A stretch of 64,000 nucleotides of DNA from an uncultured Collinsella sp. (GCA_937950325.1 CALFDJ010000008.1:1-64000), one strand, 5' to 3'. Shown: positions 18,755 to 27,667, numbered from the stretch's first letter. The notes: generated by a model not told the origin, from the letters alone. A program made the numbers and translations.

Positions 18755-19018
18755 GGAAAGTGTGTCCCAGTTTGAGGCGAAATTCCGGGACGGATTTTCC
18801 GCTGAGCCCGTCATCAGGAAAATGAATCCCATTCCGAGCTTAGATTCCGGGATGCGCTTTCCGCTTGAGCTGCCATTGGGAAAGCATGTCCCACTCTACG
18901 GCTCGATTCCGGGTCGCGGTTTCCGCTTGATGTGTCATCCGGAAACTACGTCCCAGTCTGAGCGCGGATTCCGGGACGTACTTTCCGCCTGGGCTGCCAT
19001 CGGGAAAGCGTGTCCCAC
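18755..19018. repeat. 62-bp-period tandem array of hairpin units
   Basis: GGAAA blocks begin at 18755, 18817, 18879, 18941 and 19003, exactly 62 bases apart, giving four units and a partial fifth. Each contains ATTCCGGG, a TTTCCGC block and a GGAAAnnnnnTCCC block. The end of one unit and the start of the next can pair (for example GGGACGTACTTTCC with GGAAAGCGTGTCCC), so the array folds into successive hairpins. Units differ at scattered positions. The period is not a multiple of three and no coding function is apparent. Confidence 0.85.
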
Positions 19019-19032
19019 CTGCGCTGCTGCGA

Positions 19033-19290
19033 CGTTTTCTTTACGCCCGCACCCTGCATAGAGTTCGATTCTCCGCGGTTTGGGGCTTGCGTTGGCGCGG
19101 GGCATGGGCAGCCGGAGCTTAATCGGCATCGCATCTATATCTGGTCGCGACTTTGCGCGGAGAATCTGCGTATTTGCTTCGCAAATACGCACCGGCTTCG
19201 GCCGCCTGTCGGCGTCCTCGCCCGCGGGCTAAAAACGCTTACGCGTTTTCTTTACGCTCGCGCCCTGCACAGAGTTCGATTCTCCGCGGT
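19033..19290. repeat. Pair of 47-bp direct repeats carrying a tmRNA T-arm-like sequence
   Basis: Copies at 19033-19079 and 19244-19290 match at nearly all positions. Each ends with GAGTTCGATTCTCCGCGG, the T-arm sequence of the adjacent tmRNA but in inverted orientation to it. Between them lie hairpins such as GCGTATTTGC / GCAAATACGC near 19167-19189. No gene is seen. The repeats may be remnants of integration or recombination at the tmRNA 3' end. Confidence 0.6.
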
Positions 19291-19308
19291 ACGGACTAGA
19301 AATAAAAA

Positions 19309-19336
19309 GGCAGGTAGATACGAATATCTACCTGCC
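19309..19336 (-). terminator. Rho-independent terminator of tmRNA
   Basis: The 12-bp arms GGCAGGTAGATA and TATCTACCTGCC with a four-base loop are followed by TTTTTATTTC on the minus strand, 10 bases beyond the tmRNA CCA end. Confidence 0.9.
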
Positions 19337-19345
19337 TGTTGCTTA

Positions 19346-19710
19346 TGGTGGAGGCGCGGAGAATCGAACTCCGGTCCACGAAAGCCCCCTGATTGGCATC
19401 TCCAAGCTCAGTCGCTGGTTTAGTCTCGGACGCTTTGCGCGCAGCGACACGCTCGCGGCGTCCTAACCGGTTCGGTCTTAGCCTGCGCCATACCGATTAC
19501 GTGCGCAGGAGCATTCCCCTAAAATGACGTCGCACCGGTGGCGGGGAAATCACCGGGTTGACGCGCCGCTATAAATTAAGCAGCGAGAGCCATAGGCTCA
19601 AAAGAAGAGTTGTTGTCAATTCAATTTGACGGTACCCCTGTTTAACGAGGCGAGGAGACCTCGGCTTGCTTCCTCTCTCAGAGCTATCGTGTCGAAACCA
19701 GTCGCCCCCG
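19346..19710 (-). ncRNA. ssrA: Transfer-messenger RNA (one-piece)
   Basis: The 365-base RNA rescues stalled ribosomes. The 5' end GGGGGCGACTGGTTTCGAC is typical and pairs with the 3' CGCCTCC of the acceptor stem (one G-U pair), followed by the encoded A-CCA. The T arm reads CGGAG-TTCGATT-CTCCG. The tag frame at 19576-19617 encodes DNNSSFEPMALAA followed by TAA; the hydrophobic ALAA end is the protease signal. The resume codon is probably GAC, or the ATT before it; an in-frame TGA precedes that ATT. The RNA lacks a separate coding piece, so it is not the permuted form. Confidence 0.95.
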
Positions 19711-19946
19711 AATGTCGGGAAAGTCTGGATGGCATTGGGCACGAGCACCCAACACCCGTCGACTTTTCAAGGAACATGCGGGGCGAGCCCCGCTTGTGGA
19801 GTGTTATCTTACCACGTTCTGAAAGCGGACAGCTGTTCTATGCACGAGCTGTGAAGACCCCAATGTGCGCCGCACTTCGCACTTTTGCTACCGATCGCGT
19901 CACGTATATTTTCGCCAAGCAAAATTGCCCCGTCGAAAGGACCGTT

Positions 19947-20381
19947 ATGGATGCCAAGCAGCAACTCGTCAATGCCCTCGCAGGCCTGGGCTCAACCATT
20001 ACCGAAGCTATGGATGTCATCGAAGGCTTTGTCCCCTGCGGACATCCCGCCCTCACGGTTTCGAACGCACTCGTCGCGCTGGACGCTGACGATGATGCGG
20101 CTCTCGCCCAGCAGCTTGAGACCGTCGGGGGCTTTATCGACCACGTGAGCGAAAACCGCGGTGTGACCGCCTACCACGGCATCGAGGTCGAGCTCGCGGG
20201 TCCCAAAGCCGATCTGCTCGCAGCAATCCGCGAGGTAGGCGCCCTTATGCAGACCGCAGGCGTCAAGAACACCCAGGTCGACGAGTGGGTCTACCGCAGT
20301 CTGGCAGCACTCGACAGCTCCGACGATAAGGCAGCCGAGCAGCTCGCAGAAAGTCCCGCCATCAAGGCCGAGCTTTTGTAA
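19947..20381 (+). CDS. Hypothetical protein of 144 residues
   Basis: A small acidic, mostly helical protein (MDAKQQLVNALAGLG...). I do not recognise the family. The frame is open upstream to 19626, but that part overlaps tmRNA. The start at 19947 is supported by AAAGGACCGTT immediately upstream. There is no signal peptide or membrane segment. It runs divergent from tmRNA and convergent with the PIN toxin gene. Codon usage is GC-rich like neighbours, so it is likely a real gene. Confidence 0.7.
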   Translation: MDAKQQLVNALAGLGSTITEAMDVIEGFVPCGHPALTVSNALVALDADDDAALAQQLETVGGFIDHVSENRGVTAYHGIEVELAGPKADLLAAIREVGALMQTAGVKNTQVDEWVYRSLAALDSSDDKAAEQLAESPAIKAELL

Positions 20382-20439
20382 ATAGCAAACGCGGGTCCCT
20401 TGGTGCATCGTCGTCCAAGAGGCCCGCAAGCAGTTCGCG

Positions 20440-20955
20440 TTAACCGATAGCCGCGCCGCCGCGTTCGGCCAGAGCAAGAATCGGCATCATTCGACGCGGG
20501 GTCTTTGCTGCAAGATCGGCATGTTCGAGCAGTTTGCGATCGTTAGTCACCAAGTAATCGACCTGGGCGCGCTTGCACGCGGCGAGCACCAAGTTGTCCT
20601 CGTAATCGCGATGGAGCGCTAAGTATTTGTCGGCCAGCCAAAGGTCCGACGCATCTGCACCCACGGCCGTGGCGTTTTCGGTCATGTTCCGAACAAACGC
20701 CAACGCCGCATCGCCAATTGCACGGGCAGACGCCTCGTCGAGCGCTCCCCCGCTGGCAAGAACGCTGCGCTTCAGCTCATGTTGGACAACGTACAGCACG
20801 TCCTTGGCGATATGAACCGGGAAGAACAGCAATGCCCCCGCCTCCGCCGCCTGCCCAATAAACGCACGCGCGGCAAGCGACTCGGCATGGTCGACGCAAA
20901 ACGAATCAACCCATACGTTGGCGTCCACCATTATTTTGAGGGGAGCCCCGCTCAC
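20440..20955 (-). CDS. PIN-domain toxin (ribonuclease)
   Basis: A 171-residue PIN protein. The first acidic residue lies in KIMVDANVWVDSF; later acidic sites are in the SDLWLADKYLALHRDYEDNL region and in VTNDRKLLEH. It is the likely toxin of a type II toxin-antitoxin pair that cleaves RNA. The GTG start at 20953-20955 overlaps the antitoxin stop (GTGA), with AAGGGGAT upstream; an in-frame ATG at 20931 is the alternative. The frame is open further upstream but that overlaps the antitoxin gene. Confidence 0.8.
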   Translation of the reverse strand: MSGAPLKIMVDANVWVDSFCVDHAESLAARAFIGQAAEAGALLFFPVHIAKDVLYVVQHELKRSVLASGGALDEASARAIGDAALAFVRNMTENATAVGADASDLWLADKYLALHRDYEDNLVLAACKRAQVDYLVTNDRKLLEHADLAAKTPRRMMPILALAERGGAAIG

Positions 20956-21305
20956 AGGATCATCCCCTTTTGGCGATAGCGCTCGTCCATGGCTTCGGAA
21001 TAGATTGTGTCCCAATCGCGATCATCGGATGCAGGCGACGCATCGATACCCAAGTCCGCGTAAAGTTGATCAGCCGCCGCCCATGATGCGGCGAACGGAG
21101 TATCGTGCGCGACGGTCTGCTGCCGGCCATCAACGGCAAACAGTACTTCCTCACACTGCCCGCCACCCTGTGCGACCTTGGCCACGACCTTTTTGATAAG
21201 CTCGGGCAGTGATCTGCCCGAAAGCCGCAGTGCCTCCTCGGCACGGTTCTTGACCTGGCGATCCACGCGAACGTTCACCTGCGCCATGCCGCCAACAGCA
21301 CCCAC
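20952..21305 (-). CDS. RelB/DinJ-like antitoxin paired with the PIN toxin
   Basis: The N-terminal part (MAQVNVRVDRQVKNRAEEALRL...LPELIKKVVAKVA) is a ribbon-helix-helix DNA-binding domain of RelB/DinJ type. The C-terminal part, rich in acidic residues, would neutralise the toxin. The start is uncertain: GTG at 21305 follows AAGGGAG at good spacing, while ATG at 21287 fits the usual RelB N-terminus. The promoter at 21346-21374 carries a palindromic operator, consistent with autoregulation. Toxin translation is coupled through an overlap. Confidence 0.75.
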   Translation of the reverse strand: MGAVGGMAQVNVRVDRQVKNRAEEALRLSGRSLPELIKKVVAKVAQGGGQCEEVLFAVDGRQQTVAHDTPFAASWAAADQLYADLGIDASPASDDRDWDTIYSEAMDERYRQKGMIL

Positions 21306-21325
21306 GTCGATCCCGCTCCCTTCAA

Positions 21326-21374
21326 TTGCTAGCCTTGCTAGCAACACTATATAAAGAAGCTAGCAAATGGTCAA
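21326..21374 (-). promoter_or_regulatory. Promoter and GCTAGC operator of the RelB-PIN operon
   Basis: On the minus strand TTGACC (21369-21374) and TATAGT (21346-21351) are separated by 17 bases. Just downstream is the palindrome TTGCTAGCAAGGCTAGCAA (21326-21344), and a third GCTAGC lies inside the spacer. Binding of the antitoxin here would block the promoter. Confidence 0.75.
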
Positions 21375-21448
21375 ATGCAAAAAACCTGCGCCCGGACGAC
21401 ACCGATGCCGTCTGGGCGCAGGCCAGATAACGTGGACGAACACGCCTG

Positions 21449-23524
21449 CTAACGCAGGTAAGCCTTCGCGTTGCCCAGGCTGTAGGCGATCGTTGAGCCG
21501 TTGTGCAGCAGTGACGACGTCTGCGGGGTGATCGCGCCGGTAATGCCAAGCGCCAAAAGCGCCGAGTTCGTGAGCATCACCTTGGAATATGAACTCGTCA
21601 GACGGTCGATAAGCCCCTGGCTCATGCGGCGCAGGCGCACGATTGCGGCCAGATCCGTATCGGTCAGGATGATATCGGCGACCTCCTTGGCGATGTCGCT
21701 TCCGCCGCCCATGGCCAGCCCCACGTCGGCCAAACCGAGCGCCGGCGAATCGTTGACGCCGTCGCCCACCATGGCAACGTGGCGCCCCTCGCCCTTAATG
21801 CGCTCAACATACGCGTACTTGTCCTCGGGCAGCAGCTCGGCCTTAAACTCGTCGATACCTGCCTCGCGAGCAATGCGCTCGGCCGTGCGCTCGGAATCGC
21901 CCGTGAGCATGACCACGTGCTTAACGCCCAGCGCGTGCAAGTCGGCGATGGCCTCGCGCACGCCAGGTTTGAGCGGATCCTCGATACCGAGCACGCCCAC
22001 AACCGTGCCGTCAACCGCCAGGTACAGCGGCGACAGGCCCTGCATCTGGGACTCAATGCGCTCCTTAATGTCGGACTCGAGCTGCGCGCCCTCGTCCTCA
22101 AATACAAAGTGCGCGGAACCGATGATGGCGCGACGCCCCTCGATGGACGAAGCGATGCCGTGCGCCACGATGTACTCGACGGCGGCATGGCGCTCGCGGT
22201 GCTCGAGCCCGCGCTCGCGGGCGGCGTTGACCACGGCACGCGCCACCGGATGAGGGAAATGCTCCTCCAAGCAAGCAGAAAGGCGCAGAATCTCGTCCTC
22301 GCTCCAGCCATCGGTCGTCAGCACACAGGCAAGACGCGGCTGTGCCTCGGTGAGCGTACCGGTCTTATCAAACACGATGGTGTCGGCCTTGGCAAACGAC
22401 TCAAAGTACTTGGCGCCCTTGACCATAACACCCATCTTGGCGGCATCGCTCATGGCAGTCATGACGGCGACGGAACCCGTGAGCTTGAGTGCACACGAGT
22501 AGTCGACCATCAGCGCCGCCGAGGTCTTGATGAGGCTACGCGTGGTGAGAGCGACAAGGCCCGCGAGCAGGAAGTTCCACGGGACGATCTTGTTGGCAAG
22601 GTCCTCCATATGCGACTGACCCTCGGACTTGAGCGAGTCGGCCGTCTGCACGAGCGAGACGATCGAGCGCAGCTTGGTCTGCGCCGTGTTGGCGCGCACG
22701 CGCACCAAGATGCTGCCGTCTTCCACGACGGTGCCGGCGAACACGTCGTCGCCCGCGCTGCGCTCGACGGCCAGCGGCTCGCCGGTCAGGGTCGCCTGGT
22801 TGACCATAGCGCTCCCCTGCTCGACCACGCCGTCGATGCAAATGGACATGCCAGTGCGTACGGCGACCAGATCGCCGGGCTCGAGCTCGGTGGCGGCAAC
22901 ACTTACCTCGGTGTCACCGACCACTTTTTGTGCCTTGTCGGGCACGTCGAGCAGCGAGTTGATGAGCTCGTTTTCGCTCATGGCGCGCGTGTAGTCCTCG
23001 AGCAGCTCGCCCACGTTGAGCAGGAACATTGTCTGGCCCGCGGTGTCGACATCACGTTTGATGAACGAAATGCCGATGGCCGAAGCGTCGAGCACGGGAA
23101 CGGTCAGGCGCGGCTGCGCGAGCTCACGGAGGGCGGTGCGCAAAAAGGTCATGTAGCCGGCCACGACAAACATCGCACGCAGAGGCGTCGGCAAGAACCA
23201 GCGGCGCGCGTAGTGGGCGCCGATAAGTGTGGCAAGATCCATGACGAACTTGTGCTTGCGTGGCTCAAGCTGCATCACGTAACCCGTCTTTGCGTCGGCA
23301 ATGGCCTGGGCATCGAGCGCACCCAAGGCGTCGAGCACGCTCGCACGACACCGCTCGTCGTATTCGAGCGCCATCTGGCCAATACGGCCGTAAACGCGCA
23401 CCTTGTGCACGCCGTCGATATCGCCGCTGAGCTTAAGAAGTGCATCGAGATCGCTCTCTGGCACAGGACCCGCCAATTGAAGACGGGTCCTGCCGGGGAT
23501 CTCGCTAATAATCGAGAATCTCAT
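21449..23524 (-). CDS. Heavy-metal P-type (P1B-like) ATPase with a SCALK membrane motif
   Basis: A 691-residue metal-transporting ATPase. Visible are an N-terminal heavy-metal-associated-like domain lacking CxxC, the TGEPLAVER actuator loop (TGE), DKTGTLT (phosphorylated Asp about 386), HFPHPVARAV (HP motif) and GDGVNDSPALGLADVG (about 585-600). In the metal-binding transmembrane helix, where CPC or SPC is usual, it reads DYSCALKL (residues 341-348), giving a single Cys. Metal specificity cannot be assigned. It is preceded by a small membrane protein gene, 18 bases away, which is probably co-transcribed. Confidence 0.9.
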   Translation of the reverse strand: MRFSIISEIPGRTRLQLAGPVPESDLDALLKLSGDIDGVHKVRVYGRIGQMALEYDERCRASVLDALGALDAQAIADAKTGYVMQLEPRKHKFVMDLATLIGAHYARRWFLPTPLRAMFVVAGYMTFLRTALRELAQPRLTVPVLDASAIGISFIKRDVDTAGQTMFLLNVGELLEDYTRAMSENELINSLLDVPDKAQKVVGDTEVSVAATELEPGDLVAVRTGMSICIDGVVEQGSAMVNQATLTGEPLAVERSAGDDVFAGTVVEDGSILVRVRANTAQTKLRSIVSLVQTADSLKSEGQSHMEDLANKIVPWNFLLAGLVALTTRSLIKTSAALMVDYSCALKLTGSVAVMTAMSDAAKMGVMVKGAKYFESFAKADTIVFDKTGTLTEAQPRLACVLTTDGWSEDEILRLSACLEEHFPHPVARAVVNAARERGLEHRERHAAVEYIVAHGIASSIEGRRAIIGSAHFVFEDEGAQLESDIKERIESQMQGLSPLYLAVDGTVVGVLGIEDPLKPGVREAIADLHALGVKHVVMLTGDSERTAERIAREAGIDEFKAELLPEDKYAYVERIKGEGRHVAMVGDGVNDSPALGLADVGLAMGGGSDIAKEVADIILTDTDLAAIVRLRRMSQGLIDRLTSSYSKVMLTNSALLALGITGAITPQTSSLLHNGSTIAYSLGNAKAYLR

Positions 23525-23542
23525 AGTTTGTGCCTGGGAGCG

Positions 23543-23788
23543 TTACTCGGCTGCCTCGTCAGCAGCGGCCTCGCTCTGGGTGATGTAGGCAGCCTCGGCA
23601 ACCATGTCATCGACATTAGCCTTGGCCTGCTCGACCATGTCCTGGTAGCCGTTCTTGATGCGCATGCCGCACGCAATGCCCTGCACGCAGGCCTTCTTTA
23701 CCGGAGCGCTGGTGAGCAGCTTGATACCAGCCGTACCAAGCAGAAAACCGCCACCGACAAGCAGGGTGTTAAACGTCGACTTCTTCAT
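23543..23788 (-). CDS. Small membrane-anchored protein, DUF6110-like
   Basis: An 81-residue protein with one hydrophobic segment (TLLVGGGFLLGTAGIKLL) followed by an amphipathic and acidic tail. It resembles the short proteins (DUF6110) found beside gut-bacterial P-type ATPases; this family call is from memory. The start at 23788 (MKKSTFNTLL) has GGGAG upstream; the frame extends 16 codons further without support. It probably modulates or chaperones the ATPase encoded 18 bases downstream. Confidence 0.65.
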   Translation of the reverse strand: MKKSTFNTLLVGGGFLLGTAGIKLLTSAPVKKACVQGIACGMRIKNGYQDMVEQAKANVDDMVAEAAYITQSEAAADEAAE

Positions 23789-23983
23789 GTTGCTTCTCCC
23801 TTTTGCCGCATTGGACACGGCACGGTGCCTCAGCACCCGAGTAAATAAGTTTGCTCGAGCACACTTTTGAAATATCTCAATTTTATCTAACTATCTAGGT
23901 CAGCCATGGCTAACCTTTTGAAAATTAACGATGCGGAGTAACCGATTGTCAATGTGACAAATGGACTGTCCCTTTGCCCCTTC

Positions 23984-25741
23984 TTACAACTGCCAGGTAG
24001 CTGCTTCCTTTTGCAGCGCCACCATGCGGGCGAATTCTCCACCTGCCGCCTTGAGCTGCGCCGGAGTGCCCTGCTCGGCAACCACACCATCCTTGAGTAC
24101 AACGATTTTGTCGGCATTTTCCACCGTACGCATACGGTGGGCAATAACGATAACCGTCTTACCTGCAAGCAGACGGGAGAGCGCCTGCTGAACCACGGTC
24201 TCGTTCTCCACATCCAAGCTCGCCGTCGCCTCGTCCAACAGCACGATAGGCGCGTCTTTGAGCAGCGCACGGGCGATAGAGATGCGCTGGCGCTCACCGC
24301 CGGACAGCTTGGAGCCGTTCTCGCCGATCATGGTGTCATAGCCCTGCGGCATGCGGCTCACAAACTCGTCGCAGTTGGCGGCACGCGCAGCCGCAAGCAC
24401 TTGCTCATCGGTGGCGCCACGACGCCCGAGGCGGATGTTTCCCATCACCGTGTCGTCAAAGAGCAGCACGTCTTGGAACACAATGGCGTAGTCGCGCAGC
24501 AGCACCTCGGGATCCACGCTCGCAACATCCACGCCGCCCACGGTGACCGTGCCTTCGGTGGCGTCCCAAAAGCGCGCGGCCAGGCGGCTCACCGTGGACT
24601 TACCGGAGCCCGAAGGACCGACCAGTGCCGTGACCTCGCCTTCCTTGGCGGTAAAGCTCACATCGGTAAGAACTTTCTCGCCGGCGCGGCCGTCCTCGCC
24701 CGCACCATAGCCAAATGCCACATGATCGAACACCACATCGTGACCCACGGGTTCAAATTTCTCGTTGCCCCGCGCCACGGGCTCTTCCATGATGGAACGC
24801 ATGCGCTTGGCCGACGACTCGGCGGCAAACAGCTCGGACATCAGCATCAGCGCCTGATCAAAGGGCGCATAGATGCGGCTCACCATAAGCAGGAAGGCAA
24901 ACATCATCAAAAAGTCGACCTGGCCGGAGGCGACCATCGCAGCGCCCATGACCAACGTGGTGGCAATCCCCAGGCGCAGGATAGCAAAGGCGGAGTTGAC
25001 CAAAAGCCCATTGGCGAGCTCGCCCTTGGTGGTCTCGCGCTCCTCGGCATCGATCACGGCGTTGAGCCCCTCAAGATAATGAGCCTCCTGGTTGGTGGCG
25101 CGGATCTCGCGCACGCAGTCGAGCGTCTCCTGGATCGCCTCGGTAACCTTGACCTTCTCGGCACGCACATGGTCGAACACCGGGGTCATGGGGCCGCGTG
25201 TCAGATACAGCACGGCAAAGGCCACGGGCACGCTCCAAAACGCCGCGATCGCCAGCTGCCAGCAAAAGAACAGCGACTCCACGAACACAATGGTGCTTGC
25301 GATGATGGCACCCCAAAGCTCTCCCAGCACGTGGCTGTAGGCGTGCTCCATGGCCTGGACGTCGCCCATAATGGTCTCGGTTAAATCGGCCAGATCACGA
25401 CGGCCAAAAAACGACAGCGGCAGCTTGCGCAAGCGCTCGGCGATCTCCATACGCTGCTTGCCGCACTCCTCGTAAAAAATGCAGTAGGTGTAGTAATACT
25501 GCTGCCAGTTAGAGGCAAAGAGCAACACGAAAAAGACCAGGAGGCCGCCCACGATCGGTAGGGCATCCGGCAGGTCGGCGCCGGTGGCGAGATGTTCGAC
25601 AAAGCCGGCCATGACCAGGAACAAAAAGCCCATGCCGGCCATGGTCACAAGATTGGTGAGCGTGGTCCAGAAAATGCCGCGTTTTACGCCGGCGACACCT
25701 TTATCGGATAGGAAATACTTCTTTTGGAATGAGGCGAACAT
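23984..25741 (-). CDS. ABC exporter half-transporter, second subunit
   Basis: A 585-residue permease-ATPase fusion: six-helix transmembrane domain (about 20-310) then a nucleotide-binding domain with VGPSGSGKST (Walker A), LSGGERQRISIA (signature) and IVLLDEATASLD (Walker B). Its start codon follows the stop of the first subunit directly (TAAATG), so the two form a coupled heterodimer. Pairs of this kind with a divergent AraC regulator resemble YbtP/YbtQ siderophore or drug transporters; the substrate here is unknown. Confidence 0.9.
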   Translation of the reverse strand: MFASFQKKYFLSDKGVAGVKRGIFWTTLTNLVTMAGMGFLFLVMAGFVEHLATGADLPDALPIVGGLLVFFVLLFASNWQQYYYTYCIFYEECGKQRMEIAERLRKLPLSFFGRRDLADLTETIMGDVQAMEHAYSHVLGELWGAIIASTIVFVESLFFCWQLAIAAFWSVPVAFAVLYLTRGPMTPVFDHVRAEKVKVTEAIQETLDCVREIRATNQEAHYLEGLNAVIDAEERETTKGELANGLLVNSAFAILRLGIATTLVMGAAMVASGQVDFLMMFAFLLMVSRIYAPFDQALMLMSELFAAESSAKRMRSIMEEPVARGNEKFEPVGHDVVFDHVAFGYGAGEDGRAGEKVLTDVSFTAKEGEVTALVGPSGSGKSTVSRLAARFWDATEGTVTVGGVDVASVDPEVLLRDYAIVFQDVLLFDDTVMGNIRLGRRGATDEQVLAAARAANCDEFVSRMPQGYDTMIGENGSKLSGGERQRISIARALLKDAPIVLLDEATASLDVENETVVQQALSRLLAGKTVIVIAHRMRTVENADKIVVLKDGVVAEQGTPAQLKAAGGEFARMVALQKEAATWQL

Positions 25742-27568
25742 TTAGGCCTCGCCTCCCTTCGTGATGGCGGCATCCGCGGTCGCAGCAGTGATTTTCCAGC
25801 TCGCGGCCTGTTCGTATTCGGCCCACATCTTGGCGTACAGGCCGTTTTGGGACAGCAGCTCGGCATGAGTGCCAGCCTCCTGCACGCTACCCTGGTTGAG
25901 CACCACGATCTTGTTGGCCCCCACCACGGTCGAAAGCCGGTGCGCGATCATAATGACCGTGCGGCCCGCCGCCAATTTGCTAAAGGCGCGCTGGATGAGC
26001 GCCTCGTTCTCGGGGTCGGCAAACGCCGTGGCCTCGTCGAGCACCACGATGGGCGCGTCCTTAAGAATTGCGCGGGCGAGCGACACGCGCTGGACCTCGC
26101 CGCCCGAAAGGTACGCCCCGCCGGCGCCGAGCATGGTGTCGATGCCCTGCGGGAGCTTGGCCACGATATCGTCGCACTGGGCCGCGGAGAGGGCCGCGCG
26201 CACTTCGTCGTCAGTGGCCCCAGGCTTGGAGGCGCGCACGTTATCGGCAAGTGTTTGCCGGAACAGCTGGTTGGTCTGGAACACGAAGGCGACCTGGTCC
26301 ATGAGCTCGTGCGGGTCCATGTCGCGAACGTCCACACCGCCTACGAGCACTCGACCCGAGGAAACATCCCAAAAACGCGGGATCAGGCTGGCGCAGGTTG
26401 ACTTACCGCCGCCCGAGGGACCCACCAACGCGAGGGTGCTACCTGCGGAAACGCTAAAGCTCACATGGTTGACGGCAGGTGCCTCGGCACCCTCGTACGT
26501 AAAGCTCACGTCCTCAAATCGCACGTCGCCGCCGACAGGGTGCTTGGGTTGGGCGGGCACGGAGAGCTGCTTGGAATCCATAACGCTTCGGATGCGCGCC
26601 AGCGAATCGGCACTCATCTGAGAGGCCTCGCCCACAAACATGAGCTTGGTCATGGCCGTCGGCACCACGGCCGAAAAGATCGCGTAAAACGTGAAGTTGA
26701 CCATAAAGTGCGCGAAGTCCGTCTCGCCCGGCGCCAACAGCAACGCCACGGGCAAAAGAAATGCCACGAGGCCATTGAGCGCGGTAAGGTTGAGCACCTG
26801 CGGGCCTCGGCAGAACGTGCCCGCATAGCTTTGCGCCATGTCGGCGTATTCGGCGATCGCATCGTGAAACGCCTTAAAGGAGTAGACCGTCTGCTGGAAC
26901 ACCTTGACCACGGGGATGCCGCGCACGTATTCGGTGCCGGTCTTGTTCATCTTGACCAGCGCGCCCATGTAGGCCTTCATAAACTCGGCGCCCTTGCCGC
27001 TCATCATGGTGGCCATGGCGCAAAACGAAACGACGACCGAGATTAAGCATGCCGCGCCCAAACGCCAATCGAGGGCAAATAGCAGCACAAGCAGGCCCGC
27101 GACCATGGCAGTGGCGCCGGCGATATCGGGCAGCATGTGCGCGAGCAGCGTCTCGGTTGAGGCGGCGCATCCGTCTACGATACGGCGCAGCTCACCGGTG
27201 GCGTGCGTGTCAAAGTAGCCGAGCGGCAGCTTAAGCAGATGCTCGCTCGTAGCCTTGCGGATATTGGATGCGCAGCGAAACGCGGACAGGTGCGTGCACA
27301 TGAGTCCCACGAAATAGATCACGATGCTTGCCAGGGCAAAACCGACAGCCCACCAACCATACATCGCGATGTCGGCGGCCTCGCTCCAGTTAGGCGCCAC
27401 AGCGATCAGGTCTCGCGCAACAAGCCAGATGCACACGTACGGGCCAAAGCTCAACAGCTGCGAGAACGCCGAGAGGGCCATGCCCAAATACGTTAGGAAT
27501 TTACGGTCACCAGCATATGCAAGTAGCTCGCCGATGCCGCCACCTTCCTTTTTCGATCCCTTTGCCAT
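25742..27568 (-). CDS. ABC exporter half-transporter, first subunit
   Basis: A 608-residue permease-ATPase fusion with a transmembrane domain (about 20-330) and a nucleotide-binding domain holding VGPSGGGKST, LSGGEVQRVSLA and IVVLDEATAFAD. The last differs from the usual ATASLD, as often seen in one half of heterodimeric exporters. The start at 27568 (MAKGSKKEGG) follows GAAAGGA; a longer frame to 27886 has no site and crosses the divergent promoter region. It is paired with the downstream subunit and divergent from an AraC-type regulator. Confidence 0.9.
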   Translation of the reverse strand: MAKGSKKEGGGIGELLAYAGDRKFLTYLGMALSAFSQLLSFGPYVCIWLVARDLIAVAPNWSEAADIAMYGWWAVGFALASIVIYFVGLMCTHLSAFRCASNIRKATSEHLLKLPLGYFDTHATGELRRIVDGCAASTETLLAHMLPDIAGATAMVAGLLVLLFALDWRLGAACLISVVVSFCAMATMMSGKGAEFMKAYMGALVKMNKTGTEYVRGIPVVKVFQQTVYSFKAFHDAIAEYADMAQSYAGTFCRGPQVLNLTALNGLVAFLLPVALLLAPGETDFAHFMVNFTFYAIFSAVVPTAMTKLMFVGEASQMSADSLARIRSVMDSKQLSVPAQPKHPVGGDVRFEDVSFTYEGAEAPAVNHVSFSVSAGSTLALVGPSGGGKSTCASLIPRFWDVSSGRVLVGGVDVRDMDPHELMDQVAFVFQTNQLFRQTLADNVRASKPGATDDEVRAALSAAQCDDIVAKLPQGIDTMLGAGGAYLSGGEVQRVSLARAILKDAPIVVLDEATAFADPENEALIQRAFSKLAAGRTVIMIAHRLSTVVGANKIVVLNQGSVQEAGTHAELLSQNGLYAKMWAEYEQAASWKITAATADAAITKGGEA

Positions 27569-27587
27569 GAGATTCCTTTCTAACGGC

Positions 27588-27616
27588 TTGAGAGTTAACC
27601 GTAAGAAACTTATCAT
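27588..27616 (+). promoter_or_regulatory. Promoter of the AraC-type regulator gene
   Basis: TTGAGA (27588-27593) and TATCAT (27611-27616) are 17 bases apart. The predicted leader to the ATG at 27668 is about 45 bases. It lies in the divergent gap shared with the ABC operon. Confidence 0.6.
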
Positions 27617-27667
27617 GGGCGTGTTAGCCAAGGCACACAATTGGGCCAGGCGTGGACGTTTTCGCAA

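Noticed and set aside
18755..19018. 62-bp repeat array considered as a CRISPR
   Set aside because: There are no identical repeats of 25-40 bp separated by unique spacers; the whole 62-bp unit diverges gradually, and no cas genes are present.
19010..19423. Open frame crossing the repeats and the tmRNA 3' end (contains a GESNSGP-like peptide)
   Set aside because: The peptide is a translation of tmRNA sequence, a common annotation artefact.
19626..19946. N-terminal extension of the 144-residue hypothetical protein
   Set aside because: It overlaps the tmRNA gene and starts at TTG without a ribosome site; the ATG at 19947 is better supported.
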